A stretch of 64,000 nt of DNA, taken from contig CAXXUH010000004.1 in NCBI GenBank assembly GCA_963665405.2, forward strand, positions 806,001 through 870,000, written 5' to 3'. This document shows positions 52,446 through 60,572 of the stretch, piece by piece. The translations under genes and the position numbers were made by a program. The stretch is from G963665405 sp963665405 (lineage in GTDB: Bacteria > Chloroflexota > Dehalococcoidia > Lucifugimonadales > G963665405). A model generated the notes under the pieces. The model was given only the letters and a program-made list of their open reading frames with translations. It did no database searches and was not told where the DNA came from. Positions within the stretch are counted from its first letter, which is position 1. Each line of letters opens with the position of its first letter.

Positions 52446-53262
52446 GAGGAACCTGACCGGTTACGAGTCGGTGGCGCCCGAGTATTACGACTCTGCTCGA
52501 CATCCTACCTCTGCCAACTTTGGGTACGCGAGCGAGCTTCTTCTCCGTGAATGGATCAGGGGGCTGCCTAGGCCGAGAGGCTGGACTTGTGAGGTCGGTC
52601 CAGGCAGATCCGCTCTGATCCGGACAATGGCCCGCGACGACCTCGATCTCAATAAGCTAGTGTTGTTGGATCGGTCACCAAGAATGCTTGCCTACTCCGC
52701 GGCCTGGTTTCGCCGTGGCGCTCGGCCGGTAATCGCGGACGCCCTCCGACTACCGATTCGATCAGCTTGCTTCGGATTGGTGGTTGCGTCGCTTGGGGAT
52801 GCCTACAATGATCCACAGTTCTGGAGCGAAGTAAGTCGCGTCTTGCAGCCCGGCGGTGTCGTACTATTCACGACGCCTTCTTTTGAATGGGCCGTAAGTT
52901 TCAGGGAGAGGAGCCCGGAGGCAATCGTGACAGCTGAGTTTGAGATCATGAACAAGACCAGTGTTCTCGTGCCTTCGGCTATCCTTCCTGAGGAGCGGCA
53001 AACAGAGGCGATCGAGAGAGTGGGACTGCGAGTTGCGAGTGTAGGACACGTGGAACTGAGGGCGTTAGACTCGCATTCGGTCTCACCAAAACTTATGCCG
53101 GAACGCGGTCCCCATGCAAGAGTGGTCACGGGCTACAGGGCGTTCAAGCTCGCTCACGGAGTCCGGAACGGCTCAGCACGGTTCTCACCGCGGAGAGCTC
53201 GACCTGCCAGACTCACTGATACCCCTGCACCGGGCTCCAACAGATCAGCATCAACTCCGTGA
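52438..53262 (+). CDS. Class I SAM-dependent methyltransferase
   Basis: A 274-aa methyltransferase. Motif I is TCEVGPGRSAL, the acidic end of strand 2 is VLLDRSPRML, motif II/III includes IADALRLPI and LVVASLGDAYND, and the post-motif is VSRVLQPGGVVLFTTPS. It begins VAPEYYDSARHPTSANF, typical of small-molecule or unknown-target enzymes; no DNA-methylase NPPY motif is seen. It overlaps the truncated GAF-like gene, an arrangement suggesting a two-gene unit whose first half has been destroyed. The last ~30 residues are proline- and arginine-rich and may be a spurious extension. Confidence 0.85.
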   Translation: MNKRNLTGYESVAPEYYDSARHPTSANFGYASELLLREWIRGLPRPRGWTCEVGPGRSALIRTMARDDLDLNKLVLLDRSPRMLAYSAAWFRRGARPVIADALRLPIRSACFGLVVASLGDAYNDPQFWSEVSRVLQPGGVVLFTTPSFEWAVSFRERSPEAIVTAEFEIMNKTSVLVPSAILPEERQTEAIERVGLRVASVGHVELRALDSHSVSPKLMPERGPHARVVTGYRAFKLAHGVRNGSARFSPRRARPARLTDTPAPGSNRSASTP

Positions 53263-53668
53263 CGTACGTGTCCCGCCCCGATAAAAAGCGTTCCTGCCAG
53301 GCTTAGTCGGCGGCCATTACGCTCCAAAACCGCGCCCCCAGTGGCCGCGTCAGTTGAGATGACCCGAGAAAGGTCCCTTTGTTTGTAGGGACACAAGACC
53401 GGCGCGCCGTATCGTCACGGGGGCCTCGATTTCCACCTCGATTGTTTGGATACCCCACGGGCTCCTCAGCGCATTTCCGGCCGCACAGGTGGTGAGCGTG
53501 AGTTTCACCATGGAAACTAGCACGTGGACGGGGGTCGGCTCTTCGGACAAGTGGTCCCTGCCCGCGGAGGAGGGAGTGATCGAGGCGCCAGGTGGCTTTA
53601 CTCTCCTGGCACGTATGTTCCACAATGGACTGGAGGTAGACTACACGAGACGTGGGGAGGAAAGTTCC
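53263..53668. other. No gene supported
   Basis: A 91-codon minus-strand frame (53,350-53,625) with strand-like segments ends here, but it has no ribosome site. Otherwise featureless. Confidence 0.4.
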
Positions 53669-54223
53669 ATGGGGAAGATGCAGGAGATTCGCGAGCTGCT
53701 AGGGCAGGGCCGGACTGCCCGTGAACTGATCGACGACGGCTATCCCGCTAGCTCGGTCTACAAAGGTCAGGCTCAGCTCCGGAAGCAATCTGGCGAGAGG
53801 GCAGGCCGCACCAAGACGGGCCGGCAGAACGGGAACGGCCCGAGCGCGCGCCGAGACGGTCGGCACGGCGAAGAGAACACTGAGGGGCCTCAGCAGGTTG
53901 ATGCGGATCCGGACGTCAAGGAGCTGAGGAAGGAGTTGACCGTCGCGAGGCTCGAAAAGCAGCTCGCGGATACGAAGTCATCCAGTCACCAGACTCACCA
54001 CGGGCTACTGACCATCGAGGTTGACGCTCCGACTCTACGGCTGTACCACCTGGTGGTGGCCGCAGGGCAACGGCGCGATCCTAATTATCGACCCACCTTA
54101 GGTGATTGGATGCGAGAGGCGACCTTCTACTTCCACTGGGGACATCCCGGCTTCGCGAACGTGGCTGAGCACTTCAGTCCAGAACAACACGGGGTAGTTG
54201 ACGGGCATAGGTGTTCTTGCTGA
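53669..54223 (+). CDS. Hypothetical protein with N-terminal HTH-like segment
   Basis: A 184-aa protein not assigned to a family. The N-terminus MGKMQEIRELLGQGRTAREL then IDDGYPASSVYKGQAQLRKQ looks like a helix-turn-helix used to recognise DNA. A charged, low-complexity middle (about 45-95) follows, then a C-terminal part with TIEVDAPTLRLYHLVVAAG and GDWMREATFYFHWGHPGFAN. GGGGAGG is 8 bp upstream of the ATG at 53,669. It may be a regulator of the surrounding accessory genes; this is inference only. Confidence 0.6.
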   Translation: MGKMQEIRELLGQGRTARELIDDGYPASSVYKGQAQLRKQSGERAGRTKTGRQNGNGPSARRDGRHGEENTEGPQQVDADPDVKELRKELTVARLEKQLADTKSSSHQTHHGLLTIEVDAPTLRLYHLVVAAGQRRDPNYRPTLGDWMREATFYFHWGHPGFANVAEHFSPEQHGVVDGHRCSC

Positions 54224-54514
54224 CGAGGCTTTCGCGTCCTCTTAGGCGTGGATAGTGGTTACTCCGGAGTAGACCTTAGCCAAGCGTCTCTATTTGCCAT
54301 CAGAACAGGGAAAGGTCAAGTCCAACAGACGGTTCCGCTAGGATCGTCTAGCAGGCTGCTGAAGAAAGGGGTCCAGGTCGGAAATCGACGGTCCAGGTCG
54401 TTGAAGCCGTGGTTCTATTGGAGGAAATCGTGCCGTTCACACGGGACTTTTAGCCCATTTGGCTTCGCGGACCGTCCCTCTTGGGGCACGGGGCATAGGT
54501 AGCCCAGTGTCAGG
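54224..54514. other. No gene seen
   Basis: Short frames only; nothing recognisable between the HTH-like gene and the IS5 remnant. Confidence 0.4.
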
Positions 54515-55078
54515 TCATGCCATCCGGGCTACCGGAGTTGCCGCCGCCTGCCCCAGCAGCTTGGCCATCCGAACCAGGTTGTAGGCCGTGGCCACCAAGT
54601 GCCCCACCAGACCAGTCCGGTCCAACCCCCGATACCGGGTCCGCCGGAACCCGCCCACCGTCTTCATCCACCCAAAGACCTCCTCAACCCGTTTCCGAAT
54701 CCGCTGACTGACCGCGTACCCCGGATGCCGGGTGGTCCGGCCGTCAATGGCGCTAGACCGCCCCCTGGTGTTCTGCGCGACGTGAGGCGTCACCCCGCGC
54801 CGGCGCAGGTCTGCTACGCAGTCCCGAGTGTCGTAGCCTTTGTCTCCGCCCAGCGTTCGGGGATGAAAGCCTCGCTCCCGGGCTTGGTCCAACAGTCCCG
54901 GCACAATATCCCGCTCCGCCGTACCCGTCGCTCATGCCGGTTTTCCATGGTCATGAAGACCAGCTTCCTTGCCACCCTTGCGCAGCAACCGGGCCTCCGG
55001 GTCCGTAGTGCTCTGATGGGTGGCATTGCTACGCCGCCGAAAGTCGACCGAGGGGTTGCCGGGGTCCATCAGCTCTTT
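54515..55078 (-). pseudogene. IS5-family transposase remnant (C-terminal half, frameshifted)
   Basis: The last 129 codons are well preserved: LGGDKGYDTRDCVADLRRRG, THVAQNTRGR-type strand and RKRVEEVFGWMKTVGGFRRT with YRGL, typical of IS5 transposases. Upstream the sequence falls into other frames (NPSVDFRRRSNATHQSTTDP, then MENRHERR), implying at least two small indels. The N-terminal half is absent: the gene is cut where the IS1380 remnant begins at 55,081. Confidence 0.88.
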
Positions 55079-55080
55079 AG

Positions 55081-56417
55081 GAATCCACCGAAGGTGACGG
55101 CAGCAGCAGAATGGGTGATGAGGGGCAAAGGGAGGCGATGGTCCGGGCACCGGGTAAATGGGGCCGGTGGCTTCAGCCGCCGCGGGGAGACCTTTGCTGG
55201 GGACGTTGGGTAGGGCGAGATGGCGGGGAGAGGACCGGCGAGAGGTGCTGCGGCGGACTGGCGCGAGTTTGCGGGGACGTTCGGTTGGGCGATGGCGGGT
55301 CTGCGGACGGGCGGTCAGGCTGGGAGTGGAATCGCTGCCGTGCCAGGGCGCGACTGAACTGGGTTTCCCAAGGCCAGCGCTGTGGCAGATGCAGGGTGAG
55401 GCGGCGTGCCGAGCGGGTGAGCCGTCCGGCCAGGGAGAAGAACCGTCGCCGAAGGGTCTTGGTGGTCCATCTGCTCGCCCAGACCGATCCGCGCCGTCCA
55501 GCGGGCCAGGTTGTGGGCCATCACCGACCGCCAGGCGCCGTTGGCGGCGAAGCGGCCGGACGGCATGTGGTTCAGACCGACGCCGTACTTGAGTCTCGAA
55601 TGGCGTTCTCGATCTCGGCGTGGCGGCGGGGCGGCCTCCAGTCCAGGGTCTCTCCGTCCCCGGTGATGAAGCCGTGATAGCTGTAGGTGGCGAAGAGGGT
55701 CGTGGGCTTCAGGCTGAGCCGCTGCCGCCTCAATCAGTTGTCCACCGCCTGAAGTGCTCGTCGGCGACGGCAGGCCCTGCCGGCTCCGCGTTTCACGCAG
55801 GAAGTGGGCGGCGCCCCGAGCGGTGTTGGCGCGGCCCTCGCGCAGCCGGGACATCAGCACGTCGCCGGTGCCGGCGGCGACGGCCAACAGGGGGTGATAG
55901 CCCCGCTTGCCGGTATAGCCGTGGTGGCGCGCTCCCTCCTTGGCCAGTCCATAGGTCTCGCAGATGGTCGAGTCCAGGTCGATGGTCAGGGGCGAGTCGC
56001 CGGGTCCGGCCCCAGCGGCCCAGGCCCGGGCCAACAACTGGCGGCTCACGCGGTCGAGTTGACGGACATGCCCCCACCGGAAGCTGCGCAGGAGGTCCCC
56101 AGGGTGGATGGGCCTTGGCAGCCTAGAACACCGACCGAAGCTGGCGCTCAATGCGCAGGTTCAGTCCCCAGAAACCAGCGCGGAAGCGAGGAGCGTTGTA
56201 GTCCAATTGCTCGCAGAATGCCCGTTCACTGCGCACCGAATACAGGGCAAGGTTGGTAACGAAGACTTCTCGCAGCCAGCTCCGGGCGAGGATCGCACGA
56301 GCCGGCCGGCACGTTAGCGTACATCCGGTCCATGGTCGTCAAAGAGGATGCGGATACGGTCGGGTTTGTTCTGTGGCAGCATCTATTGGGTGCTCCTTGT
56401 TTCCGCGCGGGTTTCTG
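55081..56417 (-). pseudogene. Decayed IS1380-family element, copy 3
   Basis: One end keeps GAATCCACCGAAGG (55,081-55,094) and the following ~100 bp of copy 1; the other keeps ATCTATTGGGTGCTCC to GTTTCTG (56,389-56,417). Between, long stretches match copy 1 (FRWGHVRQLDRVSRQLLARA, TIDLDSTICETYG), but there are many deletions of 2-10 bp, a missing segment covering roughly the second aspartate, and an unrelated ~200-bp stretch at about 56,110-56,340. It shares copy 1-specific leader sequence (AACCCGCGCGGAAACAAGG). No functional transposase is possible. Confidence 0.88.
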
Positions 56418-56707
56418 ATGGCACTCGCGTTTCCAGGTCAATGAAGGCCAGCAGAGTCATGCCGGTTGTGGATCTTGTCTCCCGCCCGTTCACTGCGCAC
56501 CATCGGCTAACGAAGAACGCTCCGGCTCCGCCCAAGCGTTGTCCTATTTTAGCCCGTTCTCTCTCCACTGTCGGCCCACACCGGGTTTTTCCGCAGCCTG
56601 CTAGAAGGGCGAAGCTGCTGCCAACACTCGGAGCCCACGCGGAGGGCCGTCTACTTTCCGAAAGGGCACCTTGGGCCACTTAACAGGTTAAGCACCCGGG
56701 CGACAGC

Positions 56708-57133
56708 TCATGGTGCAACACGCAATACTTCTGAGCGGATGTTCTTCATCAATGTAAATGTAAAGGAAACCCCGGCATCCACGCTCCTATAGACCAGCAG
56801 TCCAGTGGTTGCAGCATATACGATGTTCGGGTCCGACGGCGCGAAAACGATGTCTTCAAAGGCGAATCGAACTTCGGGATCGTTTGAGAGTCCTTCTGAA
56901 GTTACGACTTTGCTGTAGGTTAGTAAACCGTCTGTAGACCTGTAGAGTGAGGTCTGCGCGCTATCTCGAAATATGACGATATTGGGATCGGCTGGAGACA
57001 CGGCAACAGGACCGCTTCGCTGGTTCAGAGAACTTCTAGCCCAAGTGGCTCCGCCATCTGTCGATATCCAGTGATGATAAGAATCTGTAACAGCTGCATA
57101 GACGACCGTTCCGTCTGCTGAGGCGTCAAAGTG
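56708..57133 (-). pseudogene. Fragment of a BNR/Asp-box propeller protein
   Basis: The frame reads HFDASADGTVVYAAVTDSYH, HHWISTDGGATW, SPADPNIVIF, LYRSTDGLLTYSKV and APSDPNIVYAATTGLLVYRS: repeated Asp-box blades as in sortilin/photosystem-assembly-like propellers. No start or signal peptide is present, and the C-terminus stops mid-blade. The 5' side abuts another fragment in the same frame across a TGA. Confidence 0.65.
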
Positions 57134-57460
57134 TCAGATTTTGCTTTGGATGACCTCGGTGGGTCCGAAGGGTGCTGGGCTGCCGGGCAGGAGGGCATGG
57201 GTGAAGGTGGGGCCGCCGTTGTCAGCCAGAGGGCCCAGGAGGGAGTCAACGTTGCTCAGGTCACCTGTGGCGGTGAGGCTAACGCAGCCCGCCGCCATCA
57301 GGACGCAGGTGTGATTCCACCCCACAGGGAGGGCAGCCACCTTGCTGGTGAGCCCTGTCACATCTACTGGCGTGGTCCGGGGGCCGCCGTTCGTCCCGTC
57401 ACCTACAGTCGGATGTCTTCTGTTAGGAACACCCCAAAGTTGGCCCCGGTGCTGTAGCTG
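57134..57460 (-). pseudogene. Mosaic fragment: RCC1-like and choice-of-anchor-type pieces
   Basis: TTPVDVTGLTSKVAALPVGW then NHTCVLMAAG is an RCC1-type repeat, and LLGPLADNGGPTFTHALLPG then SPA is the signature usually found before a C-terminal anchor in polymorphic surface proteins. The pieces belong to different proteins and lie back to back without a start. Confidence 0.55.
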
Positions 57461-57672
57461 AGCCTGGCCCCCTTTCGGGGATCGAAACCGCGGATAGCGG
57501 TGCTCGCACGTGCCTATGCACCGGTCTCTCCGAGCCTTCGGTCGATTGGTTGGCATCTGCAGAAGCCGTTGGAGTTGATTCAACACGTTACAACAACCGC
57601 CATCGGACTTAAGAGCTCGTCACTCCTAACTGGATAAGAAGATTGACACACCGTGGAGCAGAGACTATTTTT

Positions 57673-57744
57673 AGGGTCGTCGTCAGGGTCGTCGTCAGGG
57701 TCGTCGTCAGGGTCGTCGTCAGGGTCGTCGTCAGGGTCGTCGTC
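57673..57744 (+). repeat. 12-bp tandem repeat (AGGGTCGTCGTC x 6)
   Basis: Six exact units. The following TGCTCGCACGTGCCTA also occurs at about 57,503, suggesting a duplication around the repeat. Confidence 0.95.
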
Positions 57745-57758
57745 GTGCTCGCACGTGC

Positions 57759-57878
57759 CTAGTCGATTCCAAGCTCTTCTACGGCAACTATCCGGGCGGC
57801 TCCGGCTTGATAGCCGGCACCGTGTTCGGGAGGATCGCTGGGGACAGTGCGGCGCGTCGGGCCCGCGAGATCGGATGA
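57759..57878 (+). pseudogene. C-terminal scrap of a fumarate-reductase-type flavoprotein
   Basis: The last 39 codons read DSKLFYGNYPGGSGLIAG then TVFGRIAGDSAARRA and stop. This is the FAD-binding C-terminal signature (NYPGGSGL-x-GxVFGRIAG) of flavoprotein dehydrogenases such as fumarate reductase or ketosteroid dehydrogenase. Everything upstream has been replaced by the accessory region. The TGA overlaps the next ATG (ATGA). Confidence 0.8.
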
Positions 57879-59113
57879 CTTACCAAGAGGACCGCGAAAG
57901 GTCAACGGAGAGCGAGTCGTTGGAGTATGAGGTCAGGCCCGTCGAGCCAGGGGAGTTCAGGACCTTCTCGGCTGCCGAGCGTCTAGCCAATGGGATCGTC
58001 GCCGGAGAGGAGTACATCTGCGCCGAGGAGCGGATCACAGACCTAGACCGGACTCTCGCCGTCTTCGAGGGCGGCAACCTGGTCGCCACGAGCTCGTCGC
58101 AGGCCATGGAGATGGCGGTGCCGGGTGGCTGGCTACCCACCGCCGGGATCGCGAACGTCTCGGTCCAGCCGACCCACCGAAGGCGAGGGCTGCTCCGTCT
58201 GACGATGGAGCGCCAGCTACGGGACATCCATGAGCGGGGTGAGCCCCTTGCCGCGCTGAGGACGACCGAGAGCGGCATCTATGGACGGTTCGAGTTCGGC
58301 ATCGCCTCTTTTCAGGAGGACTGGGCCATCGACAGGCGCCACGCGGCCTTCGCCCGATCTCCCTGCATTCGGGGCGCCTGCCGCTTGGTCGATCCGGACC
58401 GGGCCGCCGAGCTGTTTCCCTGGGTCTACTCGCGCGTCGGCCGGGTCAGGGCCGGGATGGCCAGGCGCAACACCGGCCTGTGGGACCTCAGGCTCCGCGA
58501 CATCGAAGTCGAGCGCCGGGGAGGGTCACCCTACTTTCACGTCGTGTACGGGGGCCCGGAAGCGGAAGGCTACGTTCTATACCGCGTCCAGGGCGACACG
58601 CTCGTCGTCCACGAGCTCGTGTCCGCGACCGACGAGGCCCACGCCGCCCTTTGGCGCTTCTGCCTGGACGCCGACCTGATCGCTACGATCGAGGCGATCA
58701 ACCAGCCGGTGGACGATCCTCTCCTCTGGATGCTGGCTGATCCTCGGCGGCTGCGACGGCGTCCCAGGGACGGCTTGTGGCTCCGGCTGATAGACGTGCC
58801 CGCGGCCCTGTCCGCCAGGCGCTACGCCCGGGACGGGCGGGTGGTCATCGAGGTGAGCGATCCGTTCCTGTCGTGGAACCAGGGCCGGTACCGGCTGGAA
58901 GGCGGTCCGGGGGGCTCGGAGTGTAGGCCAACGCGCGATGAGCCGGACCTCGTTCTATCTGCGGCAGACCTCGGGGCTCTCTACTTTGGTGCCGTCCGTT
59001 CCACGACCCTGAGCCAGGCCGGGCGGGTCGCGGTGCGCGACCCATCCGCGCTTGCCACGGTAGACTCGATGTTCATAGCCGATGTTCAACCCTGGAACGG
59101 CGACAACTTCTAG
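57875..59113 (+). CDS. Eis-like GNAT N-acetyltransferase
   Basis: A 412-aa protein with the layout of the Eis family: an N-terminal GNAT domain whose acetyl-CoA loop is VSVQPTHRRRGLLRLTMERQ (V-x-P-x-x-R-R-R-G), a second GNAT-like domain (GYVLYRVQGDTLVVHELVSA) and a C-terminal sterol-carrier-like part (LSAADLGALYFGAVRSTTLS). Eis enzymes acetylate amino groups of aminoglycosides or proteins; the natural target here is unknown. The ATG at 57,875 is coupled to the flavoprotein stop; a longer frame upstream only translates the 12-bp repeat. The C-terminal carboxylate WNGDNF is consistent with the family's catalytic terminus. Confidence 0.88.
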   Translation: MTYQEDRERSTESESLEYEVRPVEPGEFRTFSAAERLANGIVAGEEYICAEERITDLDRTLAVFEGGNLVATSSSQAMEMAVPGGWLPTAGIANVSVQPTHRRRGLLRLTMERQLRDIHERGEPLAALRTTESGIYGRFEFGIASFQEDWAIDRRHAAFARSPCIRGACRLVDPDRAAELFPWVYSRVGRVRAGMARRNTGLWDLRLRDIEVERRGGSPYFHVVYGGPEAEGYVLYRVQGDTLVVHELVSATDEAHAALWRFCLDADLIATIEAINQPVDDPLLWMLADPRRLRRRPRDGLWLRLIDVPAALSARRYARDGRVVIEVSDPFLSWNQGRYRLEGGPGGSECRPTRDEPDLVLSAADLGALYFGAVRSTTLSQAGRVAVRDPSALATVDSMFIADVQPWNGDNF

Positions 59114-59169
59114 AGGGGCTCGCACCGCCACCGAGTGGCGCACCCCACCCCCCTTTCAAAAAAGGGAAA

Positions 59170-59228
59170 GAGGTACTGAGGGACACCCTGCGACTCCCGG
59201 CATAGGGGCTGTGCCCCTATGCACACCC
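59170..59228 (-). repeat. Short family A repeat
   Basis: CTGAGGGACACCCTGCGACT, CCCGGCATAGGGGC-TGT-GCCCCTATGC and ACACC follow the 3' end of the acetyltransferase gene. Confidence 0.8.
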
Positions 59229-59268
59229 GCTTCTCCATCCGGCCGCATCCCGTATTCCTGGACGGCGT

Positions 59269-60296
59269 TCAGCTACTCTTCTTGACCAGCTTCTGGAGGG
59301 AGCGGAGCTCGCGAGGGGGGTCCATGTGGCGCCCGATCTCGATCCACGGCACCTCGGCCACGTAGATGTCCCCGTGCGAATCGATCGCGATCCCGTGCGG
59401 GAAGTAGAACCTTCCCGACTCAGGGCCCATCGGCTCGTCGCCCAGCCTAGCCAGCACGGTGCCGCCTCGGTCGAAGACCGTCACCCTGGGACCCAGCCGC
59501 AGGCCGGTCTCGTTCGAGGAGATCCCGGCGTAGTACTCGCCGACGTAGACCAGCTGGTCGTCGCTCCGATCGACGCAGATCGCCGCTGCCCTGGACAGGT
59601 TTCCCCACCGGGTCTCGAACTTGCCGTTCGAGTCGAACACCTGGACCCTTCGGTTCTCGCGGTCCGCCACGTAGACCCAGCCGTCCCTGTCCACCGCGAT
59701 GTTGTGAACGATGCTGAACTCGCCCGGGTCGGTACCGGACTCGCCCCACGAGAGCAGCAGCCGGCCGTCGGGGTCGTACTTGTGCACGCGCGCGTGTCCA
59801 CCGCGATGTTGTGAACGATGCTGAACTCGCCCGGGTCGGTCGTACTTGTCCCGTACCCGTCGGCCACGTACATGTCGCCGTTCCGCGGGTCCACCGCGAG
59901 GTGGGTCGGCGCGTTGAACGGCTCGCCGCTCATGACAGGAGCGGGCCGGTCCTTGGTGCCCAGGGTCATCAGCAGCTTCCCCTCGGGAGTGAACTTGCGA
60001 ATGGTGTGGTCCCAGCTGTCGGCGCAGTAGATCGAGTCGTCCGGGCCGACCGAGACGCCGTGGGGGTTGCCGAACACGCCGTGACCCCACTCCCGGACCA
60101 GGTTGCCGTCCCGGTCCAGGACGATCATCGGATGCTCGCCGCGGTTGAAGACGTAGGCGTTGTCCTTGGAGTCGACTGCGACCGCGGTGGCCTCCTTATA
60201 GCTCCACCCGTCGGGCAGCGTGCCCCAGTCGTCGCCGGACACATCGTAGGTAAACGCTCCGACGCCCAGTACGGCTCCGGTACGCGTAGTCGCCAT
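59269..60296 (-). pseudogene. NHL-repeat (PAL-like) propeller protein with frame-breaking duplication
   Basis: From ATG 60,296 (GAGGAGG 6 bp upstream) the protein gives repeated NHL blades: NPHGVSVGPDDSIYCADSW, NAPTHLAVDPRNGDMYVADG, then after a break in another frame IVHNIAVDRDGWVYVADREN, FPHGIAIDSHGDIYVAEVPW. Both halves are continuous with a normal six-bladed protein of ~325 residues similar to peptidyl-hydroxyglycine amidating-lyase-like propellers. The break coincides with a 45-bp duplication (59,689-59,733 and 59,796-59,840). No signal peptide is seen; catalytic metal ligands cannot be assigned with confidence. Confidence 0.82.
59689..59840. repeat. 45-bp direct duplication inside the NHL gene
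   Basis: GTCCACCGCGATGTTGTGAA to CGCCCGGGTCGGT is identical at 59,689-59,733 and 59,796-59,840. TCGTACTTGT flanks the second copy on both sides. Confidence 0.95.
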
Positions 60297-60572
60297 GTCC
60301 ATCCTCCTCGAACAGCCTTCTTACGCCCTCTTTCCGGATCGAGGCGATTGTATTGGGGCCTCCCCCCTCCGTCAACGTCGGCTCTGGCTTTGTGATGTCA
60401 AAACCCACAGAGGCGACGGAGAACGCATCTACGACAGTCTATTGACGGGCCGACGGTCGTGTGGTACCGTGCCAGCCATCTGGCTTCCTGGCCAGGAACG
60501 GCCTTGGAAGGACTCCGGATCGCGGGTACGCCAAATCCCGCGAGGACCTCGTGACAGGCGACGGAGGGCGCA

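Noticed and set aside
57653..57874. Ser/Gly-rich N-terminal extension of the acetyltransferase
   Set aside because: It is the translation of the 12-bp repeat followed by an out-of-frame reading of the flavoprotein tail; the coupled ATG fits better.
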